Source: Crocodylus rhombifer (lineage: Eukaryota > Chordata > Crocodylia > Crocodylidae). From it: 64,000 nucleotides of DNA. The stretch lies in contig JAVSML010021644.1 in assembly GCA_038503035.1 (NCBI GenBank), forward strand, positions 159,690 through 223,689. The letters are read 5' to 3'. The notes below the pieces were generated by a model. It worked only from the letters and a program-made list of their open reading frames with translations. It was not told the origin of the DNA and did no database searches. This document shows, piece after piece, positions 46,776 to 58,052 of this stretch (its first letter is position 1; each line of letters starts with the position of its first letter). Position numbers and translations under genes: made by a program.

Positions 46776-49152
46776 AACCGTCTTCTTAGTCTCATGCTCA
46801 TGATGTTCTAATTTGTCAATATAATCTTTGAAGATTCAAACAAGCAGAAAATGCATTGCATTTCCTATTAAAATGCACCACAGAAATAAAACAACAATTA
46901 AACAGTGATTCCAACACATGGTATGAAAAAAATAGCTTATTTACTTGTTTTTTCTTTAACATTTTATAGAGAAGCATTCAAAATTCATTTGCTCAGATAG
47001 GTTTTTTTGATTTTCATTGAATGAGACTTACCCTGTAATTTTTTACTAACTGTGATCTTTCTTTTCATGTTTCAAACGAGTTCGTAAGAAACATGCCACA
47101 TTAAAGCTATAGCTCTCTTTAGAGGTATCAGCTTTGGTTGCATATTAAAGTCACACCACTGTACTATTAAAACCATGTTTATTGACGATTAAAATGTAAT
47201 TTATCTCCTCTTGTCTCCACTCTTGATAGCACGCAAACTCTAAAGATGTCTGGAGAACTTGTAGACAAACAAGAGTATTGTATAAAACCAGTCTAACAGC
47301 TGCTAAATCTGAAAAGAGCTAATTTTAATCACATCTCTATGATTATGGCCATGAGTGCCATGCCTCTATGATGCTCTTCTAGTTTCTACTAATTCTTGAT
47401 GCTCAGAAGTGTTCTGGGGCTAAAGACTCCTGAGATCTAAGTTCAGATGGTAGGAAGGAGAACCAATTTTTTTGGTGAACTTAGGTAAACAATGAATCCT
47501 ACTGCCAAATTTTGACCTCCAATGAGCGAGGAAGTTGAATTTTCTCTAACTTCATGGCCCTTGGGCCTGAGAGAAGAACAATGTTAACAATTCTTATGAT
47601 TTTATCATGGGTCTGGAGGTATTTTGTGTTTCCTCTTAGACTTCAATTTCTGAAGTCAAATAATTATGGGACAATCTCACCTTTCATATAAAATATTTCT
47701 AGCACTTGGTTTCAGTGAAAAACTTAAAGCACAAATTCTAAAGCCTCAAAAACCCTGAAAACAAAAAAGAACACCCAATTGACACATGATTTTTGAACAG
47801 TTGGGATACTGTGGGAAAAAACATCAAACCCATGAGAAACCCTGACTTCACTTCTGCTTTGCAGATGCAGGCTGACTCCTACAAATGGAAATACTAAAAA
47901 AAAAATCTGCCCTGAAAAATGTCCTCAAGGTATACATTTATCAGAAAAACAATCAGCTTTGTTCATTATCATGTACATATTACAGCCTGTAAACTCTGGG
48001 ATAAGAGAACACTGGATTAAAATATGGCTGTGATGTGACTTCTCAATAATCTACTGCCATTGTTTTAGAACTACGTAAATATTGAATGGAGCAAGAAAGA
48101 TAACTCAAAGAAACAGTCTGTTTTCTCTGTGAAGTTTTTAAAAGAAGAAAGGTATGATACTTTCAGAAAATATACTCTGTTCCAGATCTTTAACACTTTA
48201 CAGATTTGCTTCCAGGCATTAACTGGCCCCAAACAGAATCCATTCGCCATGAGAACTGGCAGTCATTGAGACAAGCTCTGAGCACATGGGTACCTTTAAG
48301 CACATGCTTTAAGACTATCCTGAATTCAACGAAGTGCTTAAGTACTTGTTTTCTTTTAAATTAATGCTTAAGCTCCATTGGCTTCAGTAGGACTTAAGCA
48401 TACGATTACAGTTAAACATGGGTTTAACAGCTTTGCTGGATTGGGACCACAGTAGTGACTAAGCCATACAGAACAAAGATACAGGTAGAAAAACAACTGA
48501 AAATCTTCACGTCTCCAGCAGTGATGATTAAAATGTCCTACCTTCTGGGGAGTATGAAGAAAATGTTCAGAAGAGCCAAAGTGATTTTGAAGTCTAAATC
48601 CCACTGTTTTTGTCAATACAGGTTAGACATCTGGCTGCCAAAATCACTTAGGTGCTTTTGAAAAGTATATACTCTGTCATATTTCTCATCTTCACTGTTT
48701 TTTTCAGGCACTCGGTCCACCCTTTCCTTCATGTTGCATTCATAGTTAAGTTTATTTCCAATAGTTTCATCCCCTGTAGAAGCTCAGAATGTGTAGCCTG
48801 CAAAAGTCTTAATAATTACAGAAAAGGACCAGCTATCAACCTATGTCCAATTATGTCAGCACAGCACCCTCTACTGCTTTGGGACAAAAGCTTCTGAGCT
48901 GATATGAGCTTCCAAACAAACATGTTGCAACAAAGGGGGATCTGAATTATTTCCAAGAGAAATATCTTTTATCTTCAGCTTTTGTTCATAAAGGGCATCC
49001 CAAAAATGTGGTTTCCCTTTTCTCCTCACCTGTGTGCACAGAGGTAAATCCCCATATCTGAACTGACTGTTCATTAACAAATGTTTCAATTATCTTTTTT
49101 CTAACAACATTTCACCCAGTCCCCCAAAAAACTTTATGCCACAATATGCAAC
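46776..49152. other. Mostly unique DNA with two old repeats
   Basis: At 48250-48455 phrases AAGCACATGCTTTAAG, GAAGTGCTTAAG, GCTTAAGCTCC and GGACTTAAGCATAC recur in both orientations, and 48570-48662 holds AAAGTGATTTTGAAGTC with the mirror CCAAAATCACTTAGGTGC. Both are palindromic old repeats of the kind found in turtle and crocodilian genomes. Otherwise no gene. Confidence 0.45.
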
Positions 49153-49300
49153 AAGCAATGTTATTGTGCGGGTAGATGATAAAGCAAATACATTCTGCTA
49201 ATTAAGCAAACATTTCAACGCACACAGCCAAAAAGCCATTATAAACCTAAGTAGTAAGGCATGTGTATTCATTTTCTCAACAGTGTGCTTCAGAGATAGG
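49153..49300. repeat. Second copy of the 46.0-kb element
   Basis: From 49154 the sequence AGCAATGTTATTGTGC..GGT.GATGATAAA matches 46039 onward at about 55 of the first 66 positions, same orientation, then weakens; an ATGTGTATTCA phrase (49261) matches the element end. The outer arms are not preserved here. Confidence 0.7.
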
Positions 49301-49389
49301 CATCCAGCATCAGCCCTGCTTATTCCAAGGTTTTAATTCACCCAGCTATGAAGTACGTCATAAGTATGCTTTGAGAAAGAACAGTCCAA

Positions 49390-49425
49390 AAATTCTTTGA
49401 ACCCGTGGTTAGAGAAGGAGACTGC
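49390..49425. repeat. 36-bp match to 45458-45493
   Basis: AAATTCTTTGAACCCGTGG and the following 17 bases agree with 45458-45493 at 31 of 36 positions without gaps. It lies downstream of the 46.0-kb-like copy here, but upstream of it in the other location. Confidence 0.75.
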
Positions 49426-49663
49426 AATTTGCAAAGAAGACTCCAAAAATTCTTTCCACTTACTTTAATGTGTTCTTTTAAGAAAAAATAAGAAGAGTAG
49501 CCTTTGTATTCATCTTAGGGAGACTGTCAAACAGCATGCCTTACTATTTTTTTCCAGCTTTTGCTTTATTTATCACATATCAAACCTGTACCCCCTGAGG
49601 AAATGTTAAATGCTATGTATCAGGACTTATGTTTCATTAGGTTGAGTGCTATCCACACCATAC

Positions 49664-49945
49664 CAGTAGTTCAACCTGCTGGGACTCGAAGCACCCCTCA
49701 TTGGACTTAAGGCCTCCCTCCTGATAACTTTTGTTAATTGAGTGGCACCTAATTTCAAAAACTGATTTATATATTACAGTGGTTCCCTCCTTGAAGAGAG
49801 TATGGGCAGTGGGTGGGAAATCATCCAGGTAGGGGCAAGCCTGAGTCTGTGCTTAATGCATCTGTTTATCTCCTCACACCTTGGGGCACCCTTCAGAGAA
49901 ACTGTCAGCACCCCAGGGTCAGAGCACCCTAGTTGCAAATTACTG
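49664..49945. mobile_element. Possible short hAT element
   Basis: Left end CAGTAGTTCAACCTGCTGGG and right end inverted CAGTAATTTGCAACTAGGG are similar. Interior has GCACCCCTC and the mirror GGGTGCT, also typical. Flanking octamers no longer match. Confidence 0.4.
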
Positions 49946-50214
49946 TTCTACACAGTGTCTGTGCATTACCTGTAATATAGCTACAAGGTCATGTCTATCA
50001 TATGGTCTCTCTCCCATTTTTCAGCCCTAGCCTTCTGCTGAACCACTCTAGGCTAAATCCAAAGCATATTAAAGCACGTCAATGTCACTGAGGACTGGAT
50101 TCTTTCAATCCTTCTCCCACTTTTACTTTCATGACATTTCCCACCCTGCTAATTCTACTCCTTTCCTGTTCTTCCACCTTTTCAAAGTGCTTAGGCACAT
50201 TTTTAAATTTAAGA
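49946..50214. other. No feature recognised
   Basis: Unique-looking DNA. Confidence 0.3.
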
Positions 50215-50330
50215 GAGCTGTGTCAGTCTGAAGTCAGGCACCTTATAGACTAACTAAACCAGAGATGTCTAGCATGAGCTCAAGTGAGCCTGAATGTACT
50301 TCATCGGATGCTTACATTTAAGAAAATATT
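50215..50330 (-). mobile_element. Penelope-like remnant with decayed hammerhead
   Basis: On the minus strand CCGATGAAG, a GC/CACTTGAGC segment, CTCATGC, and then TTAGTTAGTCTATAAGGTGCC and CAGACTGACACAGCTC run in the order of a common reptile repeat (CTGATGAAG - stem - GAAAGCTCATGC - TTGTTAGTCTATAAGGTGCC - CAGACTAACACGGCT). The CUGAUGA and GAAA core positions are mutated. Confidence 0.5.
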
Positions 50331-51214
50331 AAGTCTCTTTGGCTTCAGTGGGATTTTGCTTATGTACTCTGCAGAACAGACATGAATTTAAGCATATGTC
50401 TAAAGTTAAGCATTTATTTCAGTATTTTGCTGAGTCTGAGCCTTGGAGATAAAGGCACAACATAGTCGTACATGTTTGAGAAAATGCACCAGATTCCTAC
50501 ATTATTCTAGAAGTCTTCCTTTAATATAGTATTTTTTCATTTTAATTTAATTTCTTTAGTAAAGCTCACTTTCTTCTGTTTCCCTCTCCTTTTTGACAGG
50601 CAGATGAGGAATTTTAATATGGATATAACATTTGATTTAACTTCTAATGTGTACTGCCTGTTATGTACACATTTACATGTGCCTTTTGTTCCTTTAAACT
50701 AGGCACGGATATTACATTTTTACTGGTATAAGTGATCAGAAACCACACTATACCCATAACAGAAAAGGAGTTTGGCATGCAGAGACCTGTTTAAAAATGG
50801 TGGAGCCTGGTCTAAGATTTGCCTCCCCGACCAAAAGATGAATGTATGTTCTGTTTGTTACCAATCTAAACTACACCACTTACAGAAAACCAGTAACTTA
50901 GATCAATTCTGCCTCAGCCTTTTTGAATGTTTGTACCTAGCCTCAAAGATTAATAAAATCTATAACATGATGGAATAAACTTTCTCAATTTAAAGATGAC
51001 CTGATTTACAGTTCACCATAAAACTGGCATTTTTGGAATTCAATCTCTTTCCTTGTATGTACTGTAGATAAATCTTTTCATAAAGGGCTTGTGGCAGTCT
51101 GCTAATATTCATTACAGGCAGTTGTGTGATACCTATCAGCATAACATCCTGATACAATGTACTTGGCTTTAATTGTGACATGACATGATTCCTGAAGAGA
51201 GTTATTTGTGTGGG
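50331..51214. other. Unique AT-rich DNA, no gene seen
   Basis: An old repeat phrase (TTTAAGCATATGTCTAAAGT) at 50390-50420 is like those at 15.8 and 48.3 kb. No gene. Confidence 0.4.
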
Positions 51215-51330
51215 TCACATTGCTGTAGTAGCCGAACACCTCACAGTAATGTATTCGTCTTAACAATGCACCTCGAAGGTAGGAAAGTGCTACTACCCCC
51301 ATATTACAGATAGTGAGTTACAGCACAAAA
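51215..51330 (+). repeat. MIR/CORE-type SINE fragment
   Basis: TCTTAACAATGCACCTCGAAGG, CTACTACCCCCATATTACAG, ATAGTGAGTTACAGCACA follow the MIR core order (CTCACAACAACCCTRTGAGG, then TATTATCCCCATTTTACAGA). Confidence 0.6.
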
Positions 51331-51482
51331 ACATCCAAGGGCTAAATCCTTGTTTGCCTTACATACCTACACACGTATGTAGTGATGTAACTAGTTTTTG
51401 GCACCTACACATGCTTTTAGATTCAATTTCCTCCTGAATGAAACAGAATCCCCCTGTGTGCATCCCTCGTGGAAGTGACTTA

Positions 51483-51733
51483 CAGGCAACCCCCACTTAG
51501 CCCTCTTAATTGGTTCCTGAAAAACCGAGCGTTAAGCAAAGCAAGCATTAAGTGAAGCCGAAAATATTTGACGATCCAAGATGGTGACCGCAAGTGTTTT
51601 TAATGACCCCAAATGGCAACCGTGAGCGTTATAATGAAACTTGCTGAGCACTAAGTGGAATCAAGTATCAATTTAAAAAAAGCATTATAGCAAAGTTGCG
51701 CTAAGTGAAACGGTGTTAAGCAGGGGGTGTCTG
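51483..51733. mobile_element. Tigger/mariner-like MITE
   Basis: Left end CAGGCAACCCCCACTTAG and right end inverted CAGACACCCCCTGCTTAACA, flanked by TA on both sides (51481-51482, 51734-51735), the target duplication of the Tc1/mariner superfamily. Repeated GCGTTAAGCAAAGC-like words fill the 251-bp body, as in Tigger elements. Non-coding. Confidence 0.75.
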
Positions 51734-51829
51734 TAACAAAGGAAGAGGAGACAGCAGCACCACCTTTTAGCCCAGGAAGGGAGAAGCTGGGCAATCTCCT
51801 GCAGGGAATGGAAGACTCAGGCTCTAGGT

Positions 51830-51905
51830 CTCTCAGCTAGAGTGGGCTTGAACCTGCATCTCCGTACCTTTCTCCCATTATACCAAAGAGCGAACAGTAA
51901 CTGGA
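51830..51905 (-). repeat. tRNA-derived SINE head
   Basis: On the minus strand TTTGGTATAATGGGAG is a good A box (TRGYNNARNNGG) and GGTTCAAGCCC a good B box (GGTTCGANNCC), about 30 bases apart. The 5' acceptor stem and anticodon cloverleaf cannot be folded convincingly, so it is a SINE or MIR head, not a tRNA gene. Confidence 0.5.
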
Positions 51906-54900
51906 ACTCCTTGAATACCATTATATACTTTGAATCCATATCTTTTTACAGTCTTGCTACCAAGCTGTAAGGGACTGCACATAATGTACACAGGGGAGAA
52001 TCAAGCAGGTACATCAGCATGCTGAGGTCTCTTATGCTGTTCTTGGTTTACCTGGCCACCTGGTGATACGATTATCCTGCCCATTCTGGCATGGAAGGCA
52101 GGGAGTGTATTTACATTGTGACTGACCTCCTACAACCTACCCAAGGCACTACTGCAGCTATCAAAAACCAAAGCAGACTCCAGACTGCTCTAAGTTACTC
52201 TGCTTTCACTTTATTGCCCCCCTGAGCTCGCTTTCTTCTTGCTTGAGGAGGAACTTAACTGCCTTGCATCTGTGAATGCAGAAACAGGAAACTCCCATGG
52301 CTGTCCCCTCTACCTAACTATGCAGGGGAAGTCCAGTATATAGAAAAATAACATTCAAATCCTTATTATTTGGCCAAGTAGAATGTACACAGACAGCAGA
52401 GGAAGGGCAGGCTAATTTAATATCTGGCGCTACACTAATTAAAAGTAAGTTTGTCAGGTCCAACTGCTCAAAAAGCATGAAAATGTCTTGGAAAAAAATA
52501 ACTGTAATTAATAATTTGGGGGGTTCTTTATTTGCTTTTTACTGCCTTTGAGCCTTTATCAATTGTTCTTCCACAACCAGGAGTCCCAGAACTATACTTT
52601 GATTTTGACAAATGAGAGCTGACATCTTCATATAATTACCTGACTACAGAAACTGGCAGCAAAATCACCAAATATTGTAAGAGTGGTGATAAAATAACAC
52701 GAGTTGGAAGCACGGGATTTATGACAATGGGTGCAGCGTAAGTGGAATACCTAGAGACGTTAGCAACCATTTCTGAACATTACTGCTCAGGCTGCTCCTG
52801 GGCTCTTACTTGGGCCTGTTTGATTGATTAAAGGGCAGATTATGCGGAGGAAAATTTAAAAAGAGCAAAGCAAAAGTAAATGAAGAAATGTGAGCCTTTC
52901 CAACCCAGCTCTTGGCCAGGGTGTGAATCCTAGCACTACCATCCTGGGAATTTCATGGTACTAACAGCTACAGGAAAGGGAAGGAGGGCTGAGTCTCTCT
53001 CCCAGTGACAAGCAGTGGCAACTGACCCGAGGAGAGGAAGGAAGAAAACACTACTGATGTTACCTCCTGGGGGTTTGTAATTCCTTGAAACAAACTGCCA
53101 CTGTGCCAGGGATTAAGAGCAGATGTAGCAGCATCCAGCTGCCACGAAGCCTTTATGTCTAACATAAGAGAACGGGAGCATGGAAGAGTCCAACAGAATG
53201 CTATAGGGGGCATTCTCTAGTCCACAAATTTCTGGACCAGGAGCAAAAAAAAAAGTTGGAGCCATGCCGGCCTGGGAGAGAGGAAGGACCCAGGACCCAC
53301 TGCTAACCTGGTTACCTCTACAAATAAAACTAAACACTAGCCTGTGATGTGATGGGCACACAACCTTCATAGATAAAGCAGCAATAGTGCTGCAATTAAC
53401 ATTAGCATTGGTGGCTCAGAGAAGCTGTGGATTTATGCAGTGATGAAACTAAATCTTAAACTTAAAAGACCAAATTCTGAGGTTGGTATTCATTCAGTCC
53501 TTAGTACAGCAAAGCCCTTGCTGAAATCAGGAACGCAAATGGGGATTTCAACAGAGCTGCACCCTTGCCTTCTGCCTGATTTCAGACTAACATGGCTAAC
53601 TACCTCTCTCCTTTATACAGAAGTTGACAATCTGGCCTTTCTAAAGACAGCCCTTTAGCATACTCCCAAACTGAAATCTACACTTGCAAGACTGAAGCAT
53701 AGGGAGGTGGCAAACTAAATGAAAAGTTCCTTCAGAATATACCCTGGGTCAAGAAGAGGCAGGTCTTTTGTACATTTAATGCCATATACACTGGTGACAA
53801 ACTGGTGTTGCTCCACTGAGGCAATGGCACTGTGCTCATTTACCTTAGCTGAGGGTTGGCCCCGTATTGTGCAGCCCCATAACACATGCCTGCTGTTTGG
53901 TATTAGCTTTCATTGTACTTGGTGTTGCTTGGGAAGTTCGAGGACTCCCTGTCAATATGGACCACAGCACACTCTACACTTCTCTCCCCAACTCCTATGT
54001 GTTTCCCCCCATCTCTTGCCATCTTTTTCACCGGGCACAAATACCAAGCAGACTCTATATTCAGGCTAGAAAATAATTTTTACAGATGTTTTGTGGGCAT
54101 TGCTTTAATGGATATTTTAAAAAAACAACAACTTTATTATGACAACCTGCTTCAAAGATCCTCCCATTCAGCCCTAACTATGGCTCAGATGCAGTTTGAT
54201 GCTGTTATGCCTTGAGTATCCCAAGCCAGGCTTTGAGGGATGAATAATGTGAATGAAATACAGATGAAACCTCTGCAAAATAAAGTCCCCCATTCTCTAA
54301 TTTCTATTTTTTAAAAAAAAGAGCAAAACAACAACATATTCTTTAAAATCATTCATGAAATGTTTCCAGTGTTAGAGGGGGCAGCAACCAACTCCTCTTT
54401 TTTTGCGGAAGGGGGCTTTCATTCATATGCTGAGTGATTCACATGAAAACTATGCTGAATGTGGTGCAGCAGCACTACCAACCCACCTATCTGGCACAGA
54501 GTTGTACCTTGTGACAATATTGTTCAAGAAATTCAAACAAGTTCATTGAGCAAAACTCGGGGGCAAAAAAAAACGTCAGGAAAGTCAACACGCCTCTGCT
54601 TGAACATGCCTGGGCAAAATCAGAGCTGGGTTGTCATTTTTTTCCTTTTCTTTTTGGTCATAAGTTGAGTTCACTTGAAACTGCAAATTTTTGCAAAGGA
54701 GTGTGAATGAAGAGGAGTTTCCGGCAGTGAGACAATGTCAGCTTTCTGTGATCAAAAGCTGAATGTGAATTGATTCTACCCAAGCCTAACAACGGCAGTT
54801 CAGTTCTTAGTAATATCATAAACAGAGAAGTCCCATCAATATTTATATACACAAAGCCTAGGGAAATATGCCCTGCTGACGAGCTCCAACTTGTTTGAAA

Positions 54901-55239
54901 TTGCTATTTAATGTTATGGCAACAAAATGAAAATCATATAAAATGAACACAGAGAAACTGAAACCTTGTCAAGGCCTTTGTTAATAAGTCAAGGGCATCA
55001 AAATGCAAAACATACTTTGACAGGAGTATCCCTGTAAGATCTAGTGAGAATAACTGTTTATTTTCATTGCATGGCAGCAAACGTAGGCTTAACATGTCCT
55101 TTTCCTACACTCTTCTAAGAGTATATTAGCCAACTCCTTCCCTGTCAGTGCAGTGGCAGGGTATTGGCAGTGCCCCCATCTTCCCTGCTTTAATCTGTGG
55201 CATCTGATATGGTGCTTTTGGTGTTTGGGGTATTGTGCC
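51906..55239. other. Mostly unique DNA, no gene seen
   Basis: 52370-52700 is repeat-free with many TAATTA/ATTA motifs, a candidate conserved non-coding block. At 53575-53607 CAGACTAACATGGCTAACTAC matches the end of the Penelope-like repeat noted at 50.2 kb. 54? no further feature supported. Confidence 0.4.
53575..53607 (+). mobile_element. Tail scrap of the Penelope-like repeat
   Basis: ATTTCAGACTAACATGGCTA and the next dozen bases fit the CAGACTAACACGGCTACC end phrase of the repeat seen on the minus strand at 50.2 kb. Confidence 0.4.
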
Positions 55240-55282
55240 TTGTAGAGGTGCACAAAAGTTTGAAGTGGCTGTCTGTGCACAT

Positions 55283-55340
55283 AGGATCTCCTGGACCATG
55301 AGGTCCAGGAGGTCCCTTCCAGCCTATACTCCCAGGCTCC
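55283..55340 (+). mobile_element. CR1 3' end scrap, plus strand
   Basis: GAGGTCCAGGAGGTCCCTTCCAGCCTATAC is the usual CR1 terminal phrase (GAGGTCCCTTCCAGCCCTA). A perfect 10-bp stem CTCCTGGACC/GGTCCAGGAG (55288-55311, 4-base loop) lies in it. Confidence 0.6.
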
Positions 55341-55343
55341 TAC

Positions 55344-55430
55344 ATTCACAGAAGTTTAGGGCTGGAAGGGACCTTATGAGGTCATCGAGTCCAGCCCCCC
55401 ATGAATGCATCCCTGAACAAAATACATATA
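55344..55430 (-). mobile_element. CR1 3' end scrap, minus strand
   Basis: Read on the plus strand, ATTCACAGAAGTTTAGGGC, TGGAAGGGACCTTATGAGG and TCATCGAGTCCAGCCCC are the reverse complement of the CR1 3' terminus. It starts at the octamer-like end and is lost by about 55430. Confidence 0.75.
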
Positions 55431-55819
55431 CCAGCAAGCATCAGAGAGTTACCATAAGGCAATTCAGTATAAACGGGGCAAGCAGTCACCTGCAGGTTAG
55501 CTTTCATTTACCACAGTCTAAGAGTGTGCAAACAGGCAGTTCTCAGTGACAGGGCTGATGCTCTGTACATCCCTGTCCCTCCCTGCCTTGCAGTTAACTT
55601 ATTTGTGGAATAATGCTCCCTGTCTGCTCCTGTGAGGAGCAAAATCTTGGTTGACGCATGGACAGTCGAGCTGGGGAATTTCCCAAGCTAAATGCTTGAG
55701 GTAAAGTGCACGAAGTCCATAAGAAGGGGCTGGAAAAATTCATCTCCTTGGGGGACAGCGCAGAGAGAGATTTATAATACACCACACTCATCACAGATTG
55801 AAATCCAATTTTCTTAGGC
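55431..55819. other. No gene seen
   Basis: Unique-looking DNA between two transposon remnants. Confidence 0.3.
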
Positions 55820-56270
55820 CAGGGCTGTCCAACTGGCATCCTGTGGGCCACATGCAGGGGTTGAACGGTTGAACCTCGGGCTCCCACCCTGTCACTGGTG
55901 CCCCCCCACCTCACAACACCTGCTGCAGACTCCAGACTCCAGACTCCCTCTCTCTCCCTTCAGGTTTTGCTGCCTGCCTGTGCCCCTCAGGACAAACCGG
56001 TGCAGCTTGCCATGCTGGGCAAGCCTGTGGTATGGTGCAGCGGGGGAGCCGAGGTGGCAGCTGCCAATGCATGCAGTGCCAGAGGAATTGGCTTCCTGCT
56101 CATTCAGTGAAGCAGCCCAGGTCTGGGGAAGGATCCTGCACGGGCAGTGTAGTGGGGGCATAGCTCAGAGGCCTGTGGCTTGCCGTAGTCTGGCCCCTGG
56201 GGTATGCAGACCCCACCAGTCAACCTATGTGACATGTGCAGCCCAGCTGCTTAGAAGCTGGACCACCCTG
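55820..56270. mobile_element. Non-autonomous hAT element with matched TSD
   Basis: Left end CAGGGCTGTCCAACTGGC; right end inverted CAGGGTGGTCCAGCTTC. Flanking octamers TCTTAGGC (55812-55819) and TCCTAGGC (56271-56278) agree at 7 of 8. The 451-bp body is GC-rich with open frames on both strands that I consider non-coding. Confidence 0.82.
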
Positions 56271-56448
56271 TCCTAGGCCTTTGGACTTCCCAAGATAACT
56301 TAGCTGTATTAGCGCAGCTGGTCCCAGGTTTCCAGTTTCTGGATACTCCATCTTACCATTCGCCATGTGAAGGGACACCCCATAGCTGAAAATGTTAATG
56401 TGCTGCAAAAGAGCTGCGACAATGATCTCTTTGCCTTAGGCGGCACAG

Positions 56449-56751
56449 CAGAGGTATAACTAGGAAGTTCTGTACCCTGGGCCGCAGAGCAGAGGAGATG
56501 GAAGGGGGGAGCGCTGGCAGAGCATCAGAGAGCAGGTGGGAGGTGTCAGTCTTACCTTCCAGAGAGACCGAAAGCCCTTGCTTGCTACTGCTGTGCTGTG
56601 GTCTTCGCCCCTGGCTACTGCTGCTATGGCTGCTGCTCCATTGGACTACTACCATCATGGCACCAGGTTCCCAAGGCTGTCATTCTAGCACTCCATCCAA
56701 ATCAGTGCCCAAGGCTGGTACTCTGCCCACCCACGCCTAGTTATGCCACTG
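56449..56751. mobile_element. Non-autonomous hAT-like element
   Basis: Left end CAGAGGTATAACTAGGAAG; right end inverted CAGTGGCATAACTAGGCGTG. 13 of the first 16 positions agree. The interior is GC-rich with CTGCTGCT-type words. A clear target duplication is not visible (GGCACA left, GACACA right at best). Confidence 0.65.
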
Positions 56752-56819
56752 GACACAAGACACAGACAGATCTAGACAAAAAATAAGTCACTTGTGTAAC
56801 ATGCAGGCCTTCAGTTCCT

Positions 56820-57281
56820 CATGAGGGTCCAGAGGAGGGCCACCTGCATGATCGGGGGTAGCAAGCAGGCCCGACGAGGAGAGGCTACGAGACCTGAACA
56901 TGTTCAGCCTCCACAAGACAAGGCTGAGAAGGGATCTGGTGGCCATCTACAAACTGGCCAATGGGGACAGCAGGCAATGGGAGAGTACCTGTTCCCCGGA
57001 GCACTACCAGGAGTAACAAAGAATAACGGCCACAAGTTGACTGAGAGTAGGTTCAGGCTAGATATCAGGAGGCGCTACTTCAGTCAGGGTGGCTAGGATC
57101 TGGAACCAACTTCCAAGAGAAGTGGTGCTGGCTCCTACCCTGGGGGTCTTCAAAAAGAGGCTAGATGTATACCTTGCTGGGGTCATTTGACCCCAGCATC
57201 TTTTCCTGCCATGGCAGGGGGGTGGACTTGATGATCTGCTCAGGTCCCTTCCGACCCTACCAGCTATGAAACTATGACTCT
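56820..57281 (+). mobile_element. CR1 3' fragment, plus strand
   Basis: Carries the ORF2 C-terminal end in shifted frames (VQRRATCMIGG, then LPGVTKNNGHKLTESRF and RLDIRRRYF) and then the 3' UTR with GATGATCTGCTCAGGTCCC, TTCCGACCCTACC and two octamer-like CTATGAAACTATGACT units at 57264-57279. 5'-truncated at 56820. Confidence 0.8.
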
Positions 57282-57950
57282 GGAATGGTCCTTGGGCTTA
57301 GGTCAGAAGCATTTAAAGAGTTCCTGATCTTTCCTCACCCCCCCATTCCTCTGCACATGCCCTCTACACCAGGAGGGCTTCTCTCACTGCTGGAGACAGC
57401 TTTCTGCTTCTGCTCTTTAAATCGGCTCGTGAGAGATCCTCCTATGCCCCATGTAACTCTGGATCAGCCTCACACGACTGTATCATAATGCACATGGACA
57501 AGAGGGCGCCACTGTGATAACATGAACGTTTCTTCAGGCATTTCCTAAATTTTGCGAACTGTACACTCTTTTAACAGAGGCTTTTCTCTTTAATGGCTCT
57601 ATCTACAGCAGCTGGTTGAAAAATGCAGTATGCTTTCAGTGGAAAAAAGACCTTTTTTTTTTTCATTTGCTTCTAATTTTTGTTTGGTTTTCAGTTTCCC
57701 TTCATTTCCCTCTCCCCATTTCTCCTTCTTTCCTCATCCTTTTATGTTTTTTCCCTAGAAAAAGGATGAGGGAAGACAGGGATAAGGAAGAAAAAAGATG
57801 AAAAAGAAACCAATTAAAATTCAAAAGGTTTTTGGCTGAAACCTAGGAATACTTATATCCAAGCAAATGATTTTTCAGTAAGAACACGTTTTCCAATGAG
57901 ATAAAGAACTTTAGATGGGAAAGAACTTACTGTTTTGCCTGCATGTTATC

Positions 57951-57972
57951 GGGGGGGGGGGGGGGGAGGGGA
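57951..57972. repeat. G homopolymer run
   Basis: Sixteen G in a row followed by AGGGGA. Such a run can fold into a G-quadruplex in principle and is prone to sequencing error. Confidence 0.9.
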
Positions 57973-58022
57973 AGGCTATGAAAGGTCTCTGCTGTGTGAC
58001 ATGTAATATGCCAGAGGCAGCA

Positions 58023-58052
58023 GAAAGGAAAGGAAAGGAAAGGAAAGGAAAA
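58023..58052. repeat. AAAGG pentamer microsatellite
   Basis: About six uninterrupted units. Confidence 0.95.

Noticed and set aside
51830..51905. tRNA gene on the minus strand
   Set aside because: A and B boxes are present but a cloverleaf with paired acceptor stem cannot be drawn; it is a SINE head.
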